From CAWBYL01 sp963793025 (GTDB taxonomy: Bacteria > Actinomycetota > Acidimicrobiia > Acidimicrobiales > Acidimicrobilacustridaceae), in assembly GCA_963793025.1 (NCBI GenBank), contig CAWBYL010000006.1, positions 682,001 through 746,000 of the forward strand: a DNA stretch of 64,000 nt, given 5' to 3'. The stretch's first letter is position 1. Each line of letters opens with the position of its first letter. The notes below the pieces were generated by a model that worked only from the letters and a program-made list of their open reading frames with translations, searched no databases and was not told the origin of the DNA. The position numbers and the translations under genes are program-made. Shown one piece after another: positions 7,039 to 14,311 of the stretch.

Positions 7039-7671
7039 CTACGGCGACGAAGACCGTGCTCCGTCCGGCGTCGCCTCGTAGGCCAGGCGGTAGCGACCCC
7101 AACCCGGCCCGCCCCCGATGCCGGCGGGGACAGGCAGCGACGGGAGATCGACGACCCGGTCGCCGTCGAGCTCGAGCAGCACGATCTGCTCACCGGACGC
7201 GGTGCGGGTCAGGCGGGCCACGGCGGCGTCGGTCGCCGACCGCAGATCGTCGGCCCGGGCCGCGAACCAGTCGTCGATCGGAGGCCCGTCCGGAGCGAAG
7301 TAGTGAACCAACCCGGGCCCGGCGGGGGTGAGCCCGGTCACGGCGGGGACGTCAGCGACGATGGTGGCCTCCGAGCGGGCGGCCCGCAGGTGGCCCTTCA
7401 AGAAGTCAGGCAGGCCGGTGGAGCGGCGGCCGTACTCGGCGTAGGCCTCGCCGGACAGGACATCGAGGGCGTCGAGGTCGTAGACGGTCAGGAACCGGGG
7501 TGGCGCCTCGGCCAGGGAGTCGTCGAGCTCGAAGCGGCGCACCCGCTGGAAGCCCGGCACGGCCAACTGCTCGAGGTGGTGGTCGTCGCACCAGGCCGAG
7601 AACCGCCCGTCCAACTCGGGGGGCAGCCAGGTGCGGAGATGGAGGAGGCCGGTCGGGGTGGGCGAGGTCAC
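7039..7671 (-). CDS. Conserved protein of unknown function, DUF4286-like
   Basis: A 210-residue soluble protein from GTG 7671. It looks like two ferredoxin-like halves. The first is rich in aromatic and acidic residues (RFSAWCDDHHLEQLAVPGF, RVRRFEL, PPRFLTVYDLDAL); the second ends VLLELDGDRVVDLPSLPVPAG. The W-CDDHH-E-L-VPGF pattern resembles DUF4286 and related dimeric alpha-beta barrel proteins. No catalytic residues are evident. It begins 4 bases after the MFS exporter gene and its TAG stop is 9 bases before the phosphatase start, so the three are translated as one unit. Function unknown. Confidence 0.65.
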   Translation of the reverse strand: MTSPTPTGLLHLRTWLPPELDGRFSAWCDDHHLEQLAVPGFQRVRRFELDDSLAEAPPRFLTVYDLDALDVLSGEAYAEYGRRSTGLPDFLKGHLRAARSEATIVADVPAVTGLTPAGPGLVHYFAPDGPPIDDWFAARADDLRSATDAAVARLTRTASGEQIVLLELDGDRVVDLPSLPVPAGIGGGPGWGRYRLAYEATPDGARSSSP

Positions 7672-7675
7672 GAGG

Positions 7676-9091
7676 TCATCCTTCGAAGGCGGGCAGCGTG
7701 GTGAGGGCGTTGTCGGTCTCGATGCTCTCCATCCGCAGCGCCTCGGCCGGAGGGAGGCCGACCCGGGGGCGAGACACCACCCGGGTCATCACCGCCAGCG
7801 CGGCCAGGGCCGCCACGAGCGCCGCGGTGAACGTGGCGTTGAACCCGCCGAGGGCCCGAGCCGTCACCGCCATGCTGATGCCAGCCGCCGATCCGAGCTG
7901 GGCGCACATCCTCATCGTGGCCATGCCGACGCCGAAGAACTCGGGCTCCAAACCCGCCCCGGCGGCCGACGCCATCGAGGGGCGCACCAGGCCGTTGGCC
8001 GCCCCCTGGATCACGAGGGCCAGGATCACGAGGGGCAGCGAGACGAGGTGGTAGCCGGCCAGGAACACCATCATCGACAGCGCCATCGATCCCGCCCCCA
8101 TGAGGCCCCCGGCCCGCTCGCCGATGCGGGTCGCCACCCGGCCGCCCACGGGGGCACCGGCGCACATGCCGAGGGGGAGGGGGAGCATGAGGAACGCCGT
8201 CTCGGTCACGCTGCGCCCGAAGGTCTCGTGGAGGAGCAGGGGCGCGCTGAAGAACACGCCGTTGCTCGACATCTGGCAGAGGAACTCCGCCGTGACCGGC
8301 GCGGCGTAGGCCCGGCGGCGGAGCATCCCGGCGGGCAGGATGGGGCTGGCCGCCCGCTTCTCGATCCGCGTGAAGGCGTAGGCCGCGATGGGGAAGAGGA
8401 AGGCGGCCACCAGCACCGAGGGGGTGGCCCATCCCCACGCGCTGCCGCGGTCGAAGAAGAACAGCAGCGAACCGCTCGCCACCATGAGCACCAGGCCACC
8501 CGGCACGTCGAACCCGACCTTGTCGGCCCGGGCCGTCTCGGACAGCCAGCGGCGGGACACCGGGAAGAAGGCGAGGGCGACGGCCCCCTGCAGGACGAAG
8601 ACCCCCCGCCAACCCACGACGGCGATGAGCGGCCCTCCGAAGATCAGCCCGAGGGCGGGGGCGCCGGCGCTCACGAAGGCCCAGCGGCCGAGCGCCTTGG
8701 GTCGTTCGGCGAGGGGGAAGGCGTCCATGATCAAGGCGATGGCGGTGGGCAGGGTGGCGGCGCCCGCCGTCTGGCTCAGGGTGCGGAAGGCGATGAGTGA
8801 CGTGGCGTCCCACGCGAAGGCGGTGAGGATGGCCGTGGCGCCGCACAACCCGAGGCCCCAGAGGAACACGCGCCGGTGGCCCTCGAGGTCCCCCAGCCGT
8901 CCGAACGTAGGCAACAGGACGGAGCTGATCAGCAGCGGGAGGGTGATCACCCAGGCGAGGGTCGACGCCGTGCTGTCGAGATCCGAGGCGATGTCGGGGA
9001 GCGCGGCGACGAGGATGACGGCCGGCCAGGCGGCGACGAAGACGCCCATCAGGGTGGCCAGGAGCGTGCGCTGCTGCTTCCCCCGGTCCAT
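7676..9091 (-). CDS. MFS transporter, DHA2 (14-helix) drug-export type
   Basis: A 471-residue multipass membrane protein. Motif A is GRLGDLEGHRRVFLWG after the second helix, and motif C-like GAPALGLIFGGPL in helix 5 is the antiporter signature of drug:H+ exporters. Length and helix count fit the EmrB/QacA 14-helix family. It is the first gene of a three-gene minus-strand unit with the uncharacterised 7039 gene and the phosphatase. A TAGTCT box 6 bases before the ATG suggests a leaderless mRNA. The substrate is unknown, and no linked TetR gene sits next to it. Confidence 0.88.
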   Translation of the reverse strand: MDRGKQQRTLLATLMGVFVAAWPAVILVAALPDIASDLDSTASTLAWVITLPLLISSVLLPTFGRLGDLEGHRRVFLWGLGLCGATAILTAFAWDATSLIAFRTLSQTAGAATLPTAIALIMDAFPLAERPKALGRWAFVSAGAPALGLIFGGPLIAVVGWRGVFVLQGAVALAFFPVSRRWLSETARADKVGFDVPGGLVLMVASGSLLFFFDRGSAWGWATPSVLVAAFLFPIAAYAFTRIEKRAASPILPAGMLRRRAYAAPVTAEFLCQMSSNGVFFSAPLLLHETFGRSVTETAFLMLPLPLGMCAGAPVGGRVATRIGERAGGLMGAGSMALSMMVFLAGYHLVSLPLVILALVIQGAANGLVRPSMASAAGAGLEPEFFGVGMATMRMCAQLGSAAGISMAVTARALGGFNATFTAALVAALAALAVMTRVVSRPRVGLPPAEALRMESIETDNALTTLPAFEG

Positions 9092-9097
9092 CGACCG

Positions 9098-9103
9098 AGA
9101 CTA
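9098..9103 (-). promoter_or_regulatory. Candidate leaderless -10 box (TAGTCT) for the MFS operon
   Basis: Read on the minus strand, TAGTCT ends 6 bases before the ATG at 9091. No ribosome binding site is present. Confidence 0.4.
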
Positions 9104-9173
9104 CTGGCCTGCCCCCAAGCAGGCGCTCGGGTGAACGGCCCGGTAGTTTCGGCCTCCGCACAGGGGAGCGAGG

Positions 9174-9860
9174 ATGGCGATGGACGTGGGCCCGGCCGTG
9201 GTCGTCGGGGGCGAAGGGGGCATGGGGCGGGCGGTGGCCGACCGGCTTCGGGCCGCGGGGGCGCCGGTGACGGTCGTCGGAGCCGAGGTCGACCTCACCG
9301 ACCGCGACGCCGTCGCCGCCCGCTTCGCCTCCGTCGACGGCCCCATCGCCCTGGTCGTGGTGGCCCCCCTCGACCCGTCCTCGTTCGTCGAGCGACCGGT
9401 GACCGACCTCGACGAGTCGGAGTGGGACGCCGCCGCCGAGCTCCCGCTGCGCACCGCCGTCGTGGCCCTCCAAGCCGCCCATGCCGCCGCGCCGGACGGA
9501 GCCCGCGTCGTCGTCGTGCTGCCGACGGTCGCGGCCGTCGGCGTCCCCGGCCTGGTGGCGTCGTGCACCGCGGTCGAGGGCATCCGGGTCCTGGCCAAGG
9601 CCGCCGCCCGCCGGTGGGGGACGCGCGAGATCACCGTCAACGTCATCGAGGTCGAGCTCTCGGCCTACGTGTGGGGCGACGCCGATCCGGATGGCGCCCC
9701 GCCGCTCCCGCCGCTCCCGGTGGTCGGCACGCCCGCCCTCGCTCCGGGCTCGGCGGTGGACGACGTCGTCGGGCTGATCGGTGTGCTGTGCGAGGAGGGG
9801 GCGGCGGCCCTCACCGGGGCCCTCCTCGTGGCCGACCGGGGCACGGTGATGCAGCCGTGA
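9174..9860 (+). CDS. SDR-fold protein lacking the Tyr-x3-Lys active site
   Basis: A 228-residue Rossmann protein of the short-chain dehydrogenase/reductase fold. The nucleotide loop is VVVGGEGGMGRAVADRLRAAG, and the C-terminal TGALLVADRGTVMQP matches the usual SDR ending. Where active members have YxxxK, this protein reads VASCTAVEGIRVLAKAAARR: both the tyrosine and the lysine are missing. It may still bind a dinucleotide or pair with its neighbour. The ATG 9174 follows GGGGAGCGAGG. The next gene, an intact SDR, starts at a GTG overlapping this stop (GTGA), so the products are made together and might form a heterodimer. Confidence 0.75.
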   Translation: MAMDVGPAVVVGGEGGMGRAVADRLRAAGAPVTVVGAEVDLTDRDAVAARFASVDGPIALVVVAPLDPSSFVERPVTDLDESEWDAAAELPLRTAVVALQAAHAAAPDGARVVVVLPTVAAVGVPGLVASCTAVEGIRVLAKAAARRWGTREITVNVIEVELSAYVWGDADPDGAPPLPPLPVVGTPALAPGSAVDDVVGLIGVLCEEGAAALTGALLVADRGTVMQP

Positions 9861-10627
9861 ACGGCCCGCCGCTGGACGGGCGGGTCGTCCTCGTCACGGG
9901 AGCCGCCGCCGGGGTCGGGTTCGGTGTGGCCGTGGCCATGGCCGAAGCGGGCGCGGTGGTCGGCATCGGTGTTCGGGACCCGGCGTCGGCGACCCGGGTG
10001 GCCGACGCCGTCACCGCCACCGGCGGCACTCCGGTGGTGCTGAGGTGCGACGTGACCGACGCCGCCGAGTCGGCCGCCGCCATCGATTCGCTCGTCGACC
10101 GCCACGGCCGGCTCGACGCCCTGGTGCACAACGCGGTGAGCGTCCGCTCCAGCGAACCCACCGACCTCGAGACCGCCGGCCTCGACCTGTGGGAGGAGCA
10201 TGCCTCGGTCACCATCCGCGCCACCTGGCGCCTCGCCGTGCAGGCCCACCCCCACCTGCAGGCCGCCGGCGGCTCGGTGCTGTTGATGACCTCGCCCGCC
10301 GGTATCGAGGGTTCGGCCCCCCTTCCGTTCTACAGCGCGGTCAAAGCGGCCCAGCGGGGCTTCACCCGCGCCTTGGCCCGCGAGTGGGGCCCCGAGGGGA
10401 TCCGCGTGAACAGCATCGCCCCGCTCGCCGTCTCGCCCGCCCTCGAGCACCTCCAGAGCACGGACCCCGACCGGGTCGCCCGCATCGAGGCCCTCGTCCC
10501 CCTCGGCCGGCTGGGGGACCCCACCCGGGACATCGGTCCGCCCTCGGTCTTCCTGTGCTCCGACGCCGCCCGCTACATCACGGGCCAGACCCTCGTCGTC
10601 AGCGGCGGACGCTTCACCTCGCTGTGA
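9857..10627 (+). CDS. Short-chain dehydrogenase/reductase (active-site intact)
   Basis: A 256-residue classical SDR. It shows the TGAAAGVGFG cofactor loop, CDVTD for the adenine ring, the HNAVS core strand (NAG variant), a catalytic serine region LLMTSPAGIEG, YSAVKAAQ with the catalytic Tyr and Lys, and the ending YITGQTLVVSGG. It oxidises or reduces an alcohol/ketone with NAD(P). Start GTG 9857 overlaps the upstream SDR stop by four bases. The KstR2-like repressor gene lies 182 bases downstream on the same strand, and further SDRs face it. I infer a role in acyl-CoA or sterol-ring catabolism; the substrate is not readable. Confidence 0.87.
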   Translation: MNGPPLDGRVVLVTGAAAGVGFGVAVAMAEAGAVVGIGVRDPASATRVADAVTATGGTPVVLRCDVTDAAESAAAIDSLVDRHGRLDALVHNAVSVRSSEPTDLETAGLDLWEEHASVTIRATWRLAVQAHPHLQAAGGSVLLMTSPAGIEGSAPLPFYSAVKAAQRGFTRALAREWGPEGIRVNSIAPLAVSPALEHLQSTDPDRVARIEALVPLGRLGDPTRDIGPPSVFLCSDAARYITGQTLVVSGGRFTSL

Positions 10628-10631
10628 CATG

Positions 10632-10648
10632 GCGGCGCGGAGCGCCGC
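10632..10648 (+). terminator. GC-rich hairpin after the SDR pair
   Basis: GCGGCGC-GGA-GCGCCGC, a 7-bp stem with a 3-base loop, begins 4 bases after the SDR stop codon. No T-tract follows. The next 30 bases are a CTGGCTCG repeat. Confidence 0.4.
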
Positions 10649-10797
10649 GTCCGGCTGGCTCGCTGGCTCGCTGGCGCTCGCGGGCGCCGGTTGTTCGTCC
10701 GGGGTTCTCGGGGGTGTCACCCCGGCGCCCGGCCCCGTGTTGTCGCTGTTCTCGAGGTGCTCAGTCCGTTGCCGAGCGAGGGGTTGGGGCTTGTACC

Positions 10798-10803
10798 TAG
10801 GCT
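10798..10803 (+). promoter_or_regulatory. Candidate leaderless -10 box (TAGGCT) for the TetR gene
   Basis: TAGGCT ends 6 bases before the ATG at 10810, and no Shine-Dalgarno sequence lies between. I could not find a clear KstR2-type ACAAG-CTTGT palindrome in the 182 bases upstream. Confidence 0.4.
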
Positions 10804-10809
10804 GCGGCG

Positions 10810-11448
10810 ATGAGCTCCCGGCCGGCGCCCACGGTGACCCATCCCGGGCGGCGGTCGTCGCCTGAGGTGGCGGCCCAGTCCCAGCGGCGGGCCGAGATCC
10901 TGGCCATCGCCGCCGAGATCTTCGCCCGGAAGGGCTTCCTCAACACGACGGTCCGCGAGATCGCCGATGCCGCCGGCATCCTCTCGGGGAGCTTGTACCA
11001 CCACTTCGATTCGAAGGAAGCCATCCTCGACGAGATCCTGGCCAGCTTCGTCGGGGAGCTGCTGGCCGACTACGCCCGCATCGTCGAGGCCGGCGAGGAC
11101 GCCGCCACCACCCTCCGGAACCTGATCCACCAACAGTTCCGGGCCCTGGTCCAGCACCGGGCGGCCATCATCACGGTCCACAACGACGCCTACTACCTCC
11201 GGGGCCTGCCCCGCCTCGCCTACCTGGACGACGTCGACGTCGAGATCGCCGACATGTGGACGGGCGTGATCCGGGCCGGTATGGCCGAGGGGGCCATCCG
11301 GTCCGACGTCGATCCCGAGCTCCTGTGGGCGTTCATCCGTGGCGCCATCTGGGGCACGGTCGAGTATCGGGGTGGAGCCGATCCCACCCCCACTGACGTC
11401 GTTGCCGCCGCCTACCTCGACACGTTGTTCGCCGGCATCGCCCCCTGA
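10810..11448 (+). CDS. TetR-family regulator, KstR2-like
   Basis: A 212-residue one-component repressor. The helix-turn-helix region is TTVREIADAAGILSGSLYHHF at about residues 46-66, followed by SKEAILDEIL. This segment is very close to that of mycobacterial KstR2, the repressor of sterol C/D-ring catabolism that responds to a CoA thioester of a ring-degradation intermediate. The C-terminal ligand domain also matches in its YxxDE/NDAYY and MWTGVIRAGMAEG segments. The flanking genes are SDRs and an F420-type oxidoreductase, which fits a lipid or steroid catabolic regulon. Its effector and operator are inferred only. It converges with the next SDR gene, with 9 bases between. Confidence 0.82.
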   Translation: MSSRPAPTVTHPGRRSSPEVAAQSQRRAEILAIAAEIFARKGFLNTTVREIADAAGILSGSLYHHFDSKEAILDEILASFVGELLADYARIVEAGEDAATTLRNLIHQQFRALVQHRAAIITVHNDAYYLRGLPRLAYLDDVDVEIADMWTGVIRAGMAEGAIRSDVDPELLWAFIRGAIWGTVEYRGGADPTPTDVVAAAYLDTLFAGIAP

Positions 11449-11461
11449 CCGGCCGGGTCAG
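11445..11461. terminator. Hairpin spanning two convergent stop codons
   Basis: CTGACC-GGCCG-GGTCAG forms a 6-bp stem that contains both the TGA of the TetR gene and that of the facing SDR gene. It may end transcription from both sides. No T-tract. Confidence 0.4.
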
Positions 11462-12330
11462 TCGGGCCGGGCGCGTCCGGTCAGACGGGTGCGCAGCCCC
11501 TCGTCGTGCACGAACACCGGCAGCTCGTACTGGTCGTTGACGGCCGGGCGCACCGACGTGCCGCCGTCGACGGGCAGGACCTGTCCGGTCACGTAGCCGG
11601 CCAGGTCCGACATCATGAACAGGACCGCCGCGCCGATGTCGTCAGCGGTGCCGCGCCGCCGCATCGGGATCACCAACAGGTCGTCCCCGTCGGTGTCGCC
11701 GGGCTTCCGGGTCGAGGCGCTCTTCGGGGTGGCGATCGAACCGGGAGCCACGGCGTTCACCCGGATCTGGTGCTGTCCCCACTCGACGGCGAGCGAGCGG
11801 GTGAGCGAGAGGACAGCAGCCTTGGCCGCGGCGTAGGCCGATCCGTAGGGCATGGCGTTGAGCGCCGACACCGTGGCGATGTTCACCAGGGCCCCACCCC
11901 GGCCGGCCTCGACGAGGCGGCGACCGACGGCCCGGCAGGCGTTCACCGTGCTGGTGAAGTTCAGCTCCATCACGTCGGCGAAGGCAGGGTCGTCGCTGGC
12001 GAAGGGCGCCCACTGGGCCGGCCACATGCCCCCGGCGACCTGCACCGAGCCGTGCAGGACTCCGAGCTCGTCGGCCCGGGCCACGGCGTCGCCGACTGCT
12101 TCGGCATCACGACCGTCGGCGATGACGCCGATGTGGTCGACCCCGGTGGCGGCCAGCGCATCGGTGCAGACCGCGAGCTTGTCGGGGTCGACGTCGACGG
12201 CCACGATGCCGGCGCCGGCCCGGCCCAGATGGCGGCACACGGCGGTGCCGATGCCCCCGCCGCCGGCGCCCACCACCACGACCGACCGGCCGCGCAGGCC
12301 CCAGACGTCCGCCGCCGCGTCCTCAGGCAT
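11458..12330 (-). CDS. Short-chain dehydrogenase/reductase
   Basis: A 290-residue SDR from ATG 12330. The cofactor loop is VVGAGGGGIGTAVCRHLGRAG, followed by VDVDPDK; catalytic residues are in NIATVSALNAMPYG and YAAAKAAVLSL, with Tyr and Lys intact. It ends YVTGQVLPVDGG followed by a ~30-residue tail containing a NDQYELPVFVHDEG segment. The start overlaps the stop of the upstream SDR by eight bases, so the two are translated together. The N-terminal loop has an extra glycine compared with the TGxxxGIG consensus. With the neighbouring repressor and F420 oxidoreductases it suggests a hydroxy/keto lipid or steroid substrate. Confidence 0.87.
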   Translation of the reverse strand: MPEDAAADVWGLRGRSVVVVGAGGGGIGTAVCRHLGRAGAGIVAVDVDPDKLAVCTDALAATGVDHIGVIADGRDAEAVGDAVARADELGVLHGSVQVAGGMWPAQWAPFASDDPAFADVMELNFTSTVNACRAVGRRLVEAGRGGALVNIATVSALNAMPYGSAYAAAKAAVLSLTRSLAVEWGQHQIRVNAVAPGSIATPKSASTRKPGDTDGDDLLVIPMRRRGTADDIGAAVLFMMSDLAGYVTGQVLPVDGGTSVRPAVNDQYELPVFVHDEGLRTRLTGRARPD

Positions 12331-13147
12331 CGTGCATGTCCGCCGCGGCCGCCGGGCGGTGCCAGCCGCCGGCCGCCCAGTTCCCACCGTCGACGTGGAT
12401 GCTGGTCCCGGTGATGTAGCGGGAGAGGTCGCTGGCGAGGAACAGCGCCGTCCCGGCTGATTCCTCCGGCGTGGCGAAGTAGCCGAGGGGCGGAACGAAG
12501 GCCGGGAGGTACTCGGGTTCGGTGGCCAGCATGGCGGCGCGAGCGCCGCGCTCGCCTTCGCTCGGCTGGCAGTCGGGGGAGATGCTGTTGATCCGGATGC
12601 GCCGGGACCCGAGCTCGAGGGCGAGGGTCTTCGACAGGCTCTCGACGGCCGTCTTCATGGCCGCGTACACACCGAAGCCGGGCCCGGCCTGGTAGGCCTC
12701 GATGGAGGTCAGGTTGATGATCGAACCACCGTCGGGCATCACCGGCACCACCCGTCGGATGAAGTGGCTGACCTGGGTGAAGTTCTCGGCGATGACCGAC
12801 GCCTCCCCCTTCGGGGCGGTGTCGAGGAACGGGGCCACGAAGGTGCCGCCGGCGTTGTTCACGAGGACGTCGATGTGACCGAACCGGTCGGCGACCTGCT
12901 CGACGAAGCGATCGACGGCCTCGGCGTCGCGGACGTCGAGCTCGCCGGTCATGGCCGGTCGGCCGAGCGCCTCGATCTCGGCCGCCACCGCGGCCATCCC
13001 GGCCGCATCCCGGTCGCAGATGGCCAGCGACGCGCCGCACCGGGCGAACAACAGAGCGGTTGCCCTACCGATGCCGGCCGCCGCCCCGGTGACCACGGCG
13101 ACGCGGTCGGTGAGCAGGATGGATGTCTGGTCGAAGAGTTCCCCCAT
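12323..13147 (-). CDS. Short-chain dehydrogenase/reductase (hydroxysteroid dehydrogenase-like)
   Basis: A 274-residue classical SDR from ATG 13147. Motifs: TGAAAGIGRATALLFARCGA, CDRDA, NNAGG, INLTSIEAY with the catalytic Ser, YAAMKTAVES with Tyr and Lys, and YITGTSIHVDGGNWAAGGWH. NSISPDCQPSEGER replaces the usual NxIxPG segment. General similarity is to 7-alpha/17-beta hydroxysteroid and 3-oxoacyl reductase groups, which I cannot tell apart here. It leads an overlapping pair with the next SDR and is divergent from the F420 oxidoreductase at 13190, with only 42 bases between, so both promoters must lie inside that gap or overlap coding sequence. Confidence 0.87.
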   Translation of the reverse strand: MGELFDQTSILLTDRVAVVTGAAAGIGRATALLFARCGASLAICDRDAAGMAAVAAEIEALGRPAMTGELDVRDAEAVDRFVEQVADRFGHIDVLVNNAGGTFVAPFLDTAPKGEASVIAENFTQVSHFIRRVVPVMPDGGSIINLTSIEAYQAGPGFGVYAAMKTAVESLSKTLALELGSRRIRINSISPDCQPSEGERGARAAMLATEPEYLPAFVPPLGYFATPEESAGTALFLASDLSRYITGTSIHVDGGNWAAGGWHRPAAAADMHDA

Positions 13148-13189
13148 GGCGCTCACTCTCGCACAGCCCGGAGGGACCAGACTCAGAGG

Positions 13190-14092
13190 GTGGACCTCTC
13201 CCTCTGGCCGTCGACCGCTCAGCCGTGGGCCGATCTGCGCTCCGTCGTCCTCCACGCCGACGCCACCGGCTGGCACGGGGTCTACGTGGCCGACCACTTC
13301 ATGGGCGACGGCGCCGGTTTCGGACCGGAGAACGACCCGTGGCTGGAGTCGACGGCGGTCCTGGCCGCGCTGGCGGCGATCACCGAGCGGGTGCGGCTCG
13401 CTCCCCTGGTCCTGTCGGCGACCTACCGCCACGCCGCGGTGCTGGCCAACTGGGCGGCCACCGCCGACCATCTGAGCGGCGGCCGCCTCACTCTGGGCGT
13501 GGGCGCCGGTTGGCAACGAAACGAGCACGCCCAGTACGGCATCGCCCTCGGATCCCCGGCCGAGCGCCTGGCTCGCCTGGACGAGACGTGCACGGCCCTG
13601 CGGGGGCTGCTGGGCGGAGCCACGACCGACCTCCACGGCCGCTACGTCGTGCTGGACGGCGCCCGCTGCGAGCCCAAGCCGATCCAGACACCGCTGCCCC
13701 TGCTCATCGGCGGGAAGGGAGACCGCATGCTCGGGCTGGTCGCCCGCCACGCCGACCACTGGAACATGTGGGGGATGCCCGCGCTCCTGGCCGATCGGGC
13801 CGAGGTGTTCGAACAACGGTGCGCCGAGGTCGATCGTGACCCGGCGTCGGTCCGGCGGTCGACCCAGGCCCTGGTGATGGTCACCGACGACCGAACTGCG
13901 GCCGAGTCTTTCCTGGCCCGGACCGCGCCGAGGGCCGCCTTCGCCGGGACCCCGGAGCACTTCGCCGATCTGGTGGGGGAGTGGGCGGCGGTGGGCATCG
14001 ACGAGGTGATCGTCCCGGACTGGAACCTGGGCACCGGCTCCGCCCGCGCCGACCACCTCGACGCCATTCGCGCCGCCGCCCCCGATTCCTGA
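13190..14092 (+). CDS. LLM-class F420-dependent oxidoreductase, third copy
   Basis: A 300-residue luciferase-like TIM barrel, closest in the window to the protein at 3767. Shared segments are LAPLVLSATYRHAAVLANWA, DHLSGGRLTLGVGAGW and CEPKPIQTPLPLLIGG. The C-terminal half has the AGTPEHFADLVGEWAAVGIDE strand common to F420 members. Start GTG 13190; CAGACT 6 bases upstream is a near TANNNT box. It is divergent from the SDR pair and close to the KstR2-like regulator. The 3-prime end is followed by three copies of a palindromic repeat. F420 use is inferred from the subfamily. Confidence 0.85.
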   Translation: MDLSLWPSTAQPWADLRSVVLHADATGWHGVYVADHFMGDGAGFGPENDPWLESTAVLAALAAITERVRLAPLVLSATYRHAAVLANWAATADHLSGGRLTLGVGAGWQRNEHAQYGIALGSPAERLARLDETCTALRGLLGGATTDLHGRYVVLDGARCEPKPIQTPLPLLIGGKGDRMLGLVARHADHWNMWGMPALLADRAEVFEQRCAEVDRDPASVRRSTQALVMVTDDRTAAESFLARTAPRAAFAGTPEHFADLVGEWAAVGIDEVIVPDWNLGTGSARADHLDAIRAAAPDS

Positions 14093-14110
14093 CCCCTCCC
14101 GCCGCTCCCA

Positions 14111-14289
14111 CCCAAACGATGCGCTGTCGCGCGTGCTCTGGCACGCGGGATGCGCATCGTTTGGGTATGACCTGTCTTCTGATGCGCTGTCCGCGTGCTC
14201 TGGCACGCGGGATGCGCATCGTTTGGGTATGACCTGTCTTCTGATGCGCTGTGCGCGTGCTCTGGCACGCGGGATGCGCATCGTTTGGG
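14111..14289. repeat. Palindromic repeat locus 1: one complete hairpin plus two tandem 62-bp units
   Basis: Unit 1 (14111-14165) has perfect 14-bp outer arms CCCAAACGATGCGC / GCGCATCGTTTGGG and an inner stem GCGTGC-TCTG-GCACGC. Units 2 (14166-14227) and 3 (14228-14289) are tandem 62-bp copies that start TATGACCTGTCTTCT; in them the left arm is shortened to GATGCGC. The three differ at only a few bases around TGT(C/CC/GC)GCG. The locus fills the gap between convergent genes and contains no gene. The same family occurs at 38996 and 47368. Confidence 0.93.
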
Positions 14290-14311
14290 CAGGGGGCGAG
14301 GCGGTGCTCGG

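Noticed and set aside
14111..14289. CRISPR-like tandem repeats
   Set aside because: The whole 62-bp unit is repeated, including the part between palindromes; there are no unique spacers, only three units and no cas genes.
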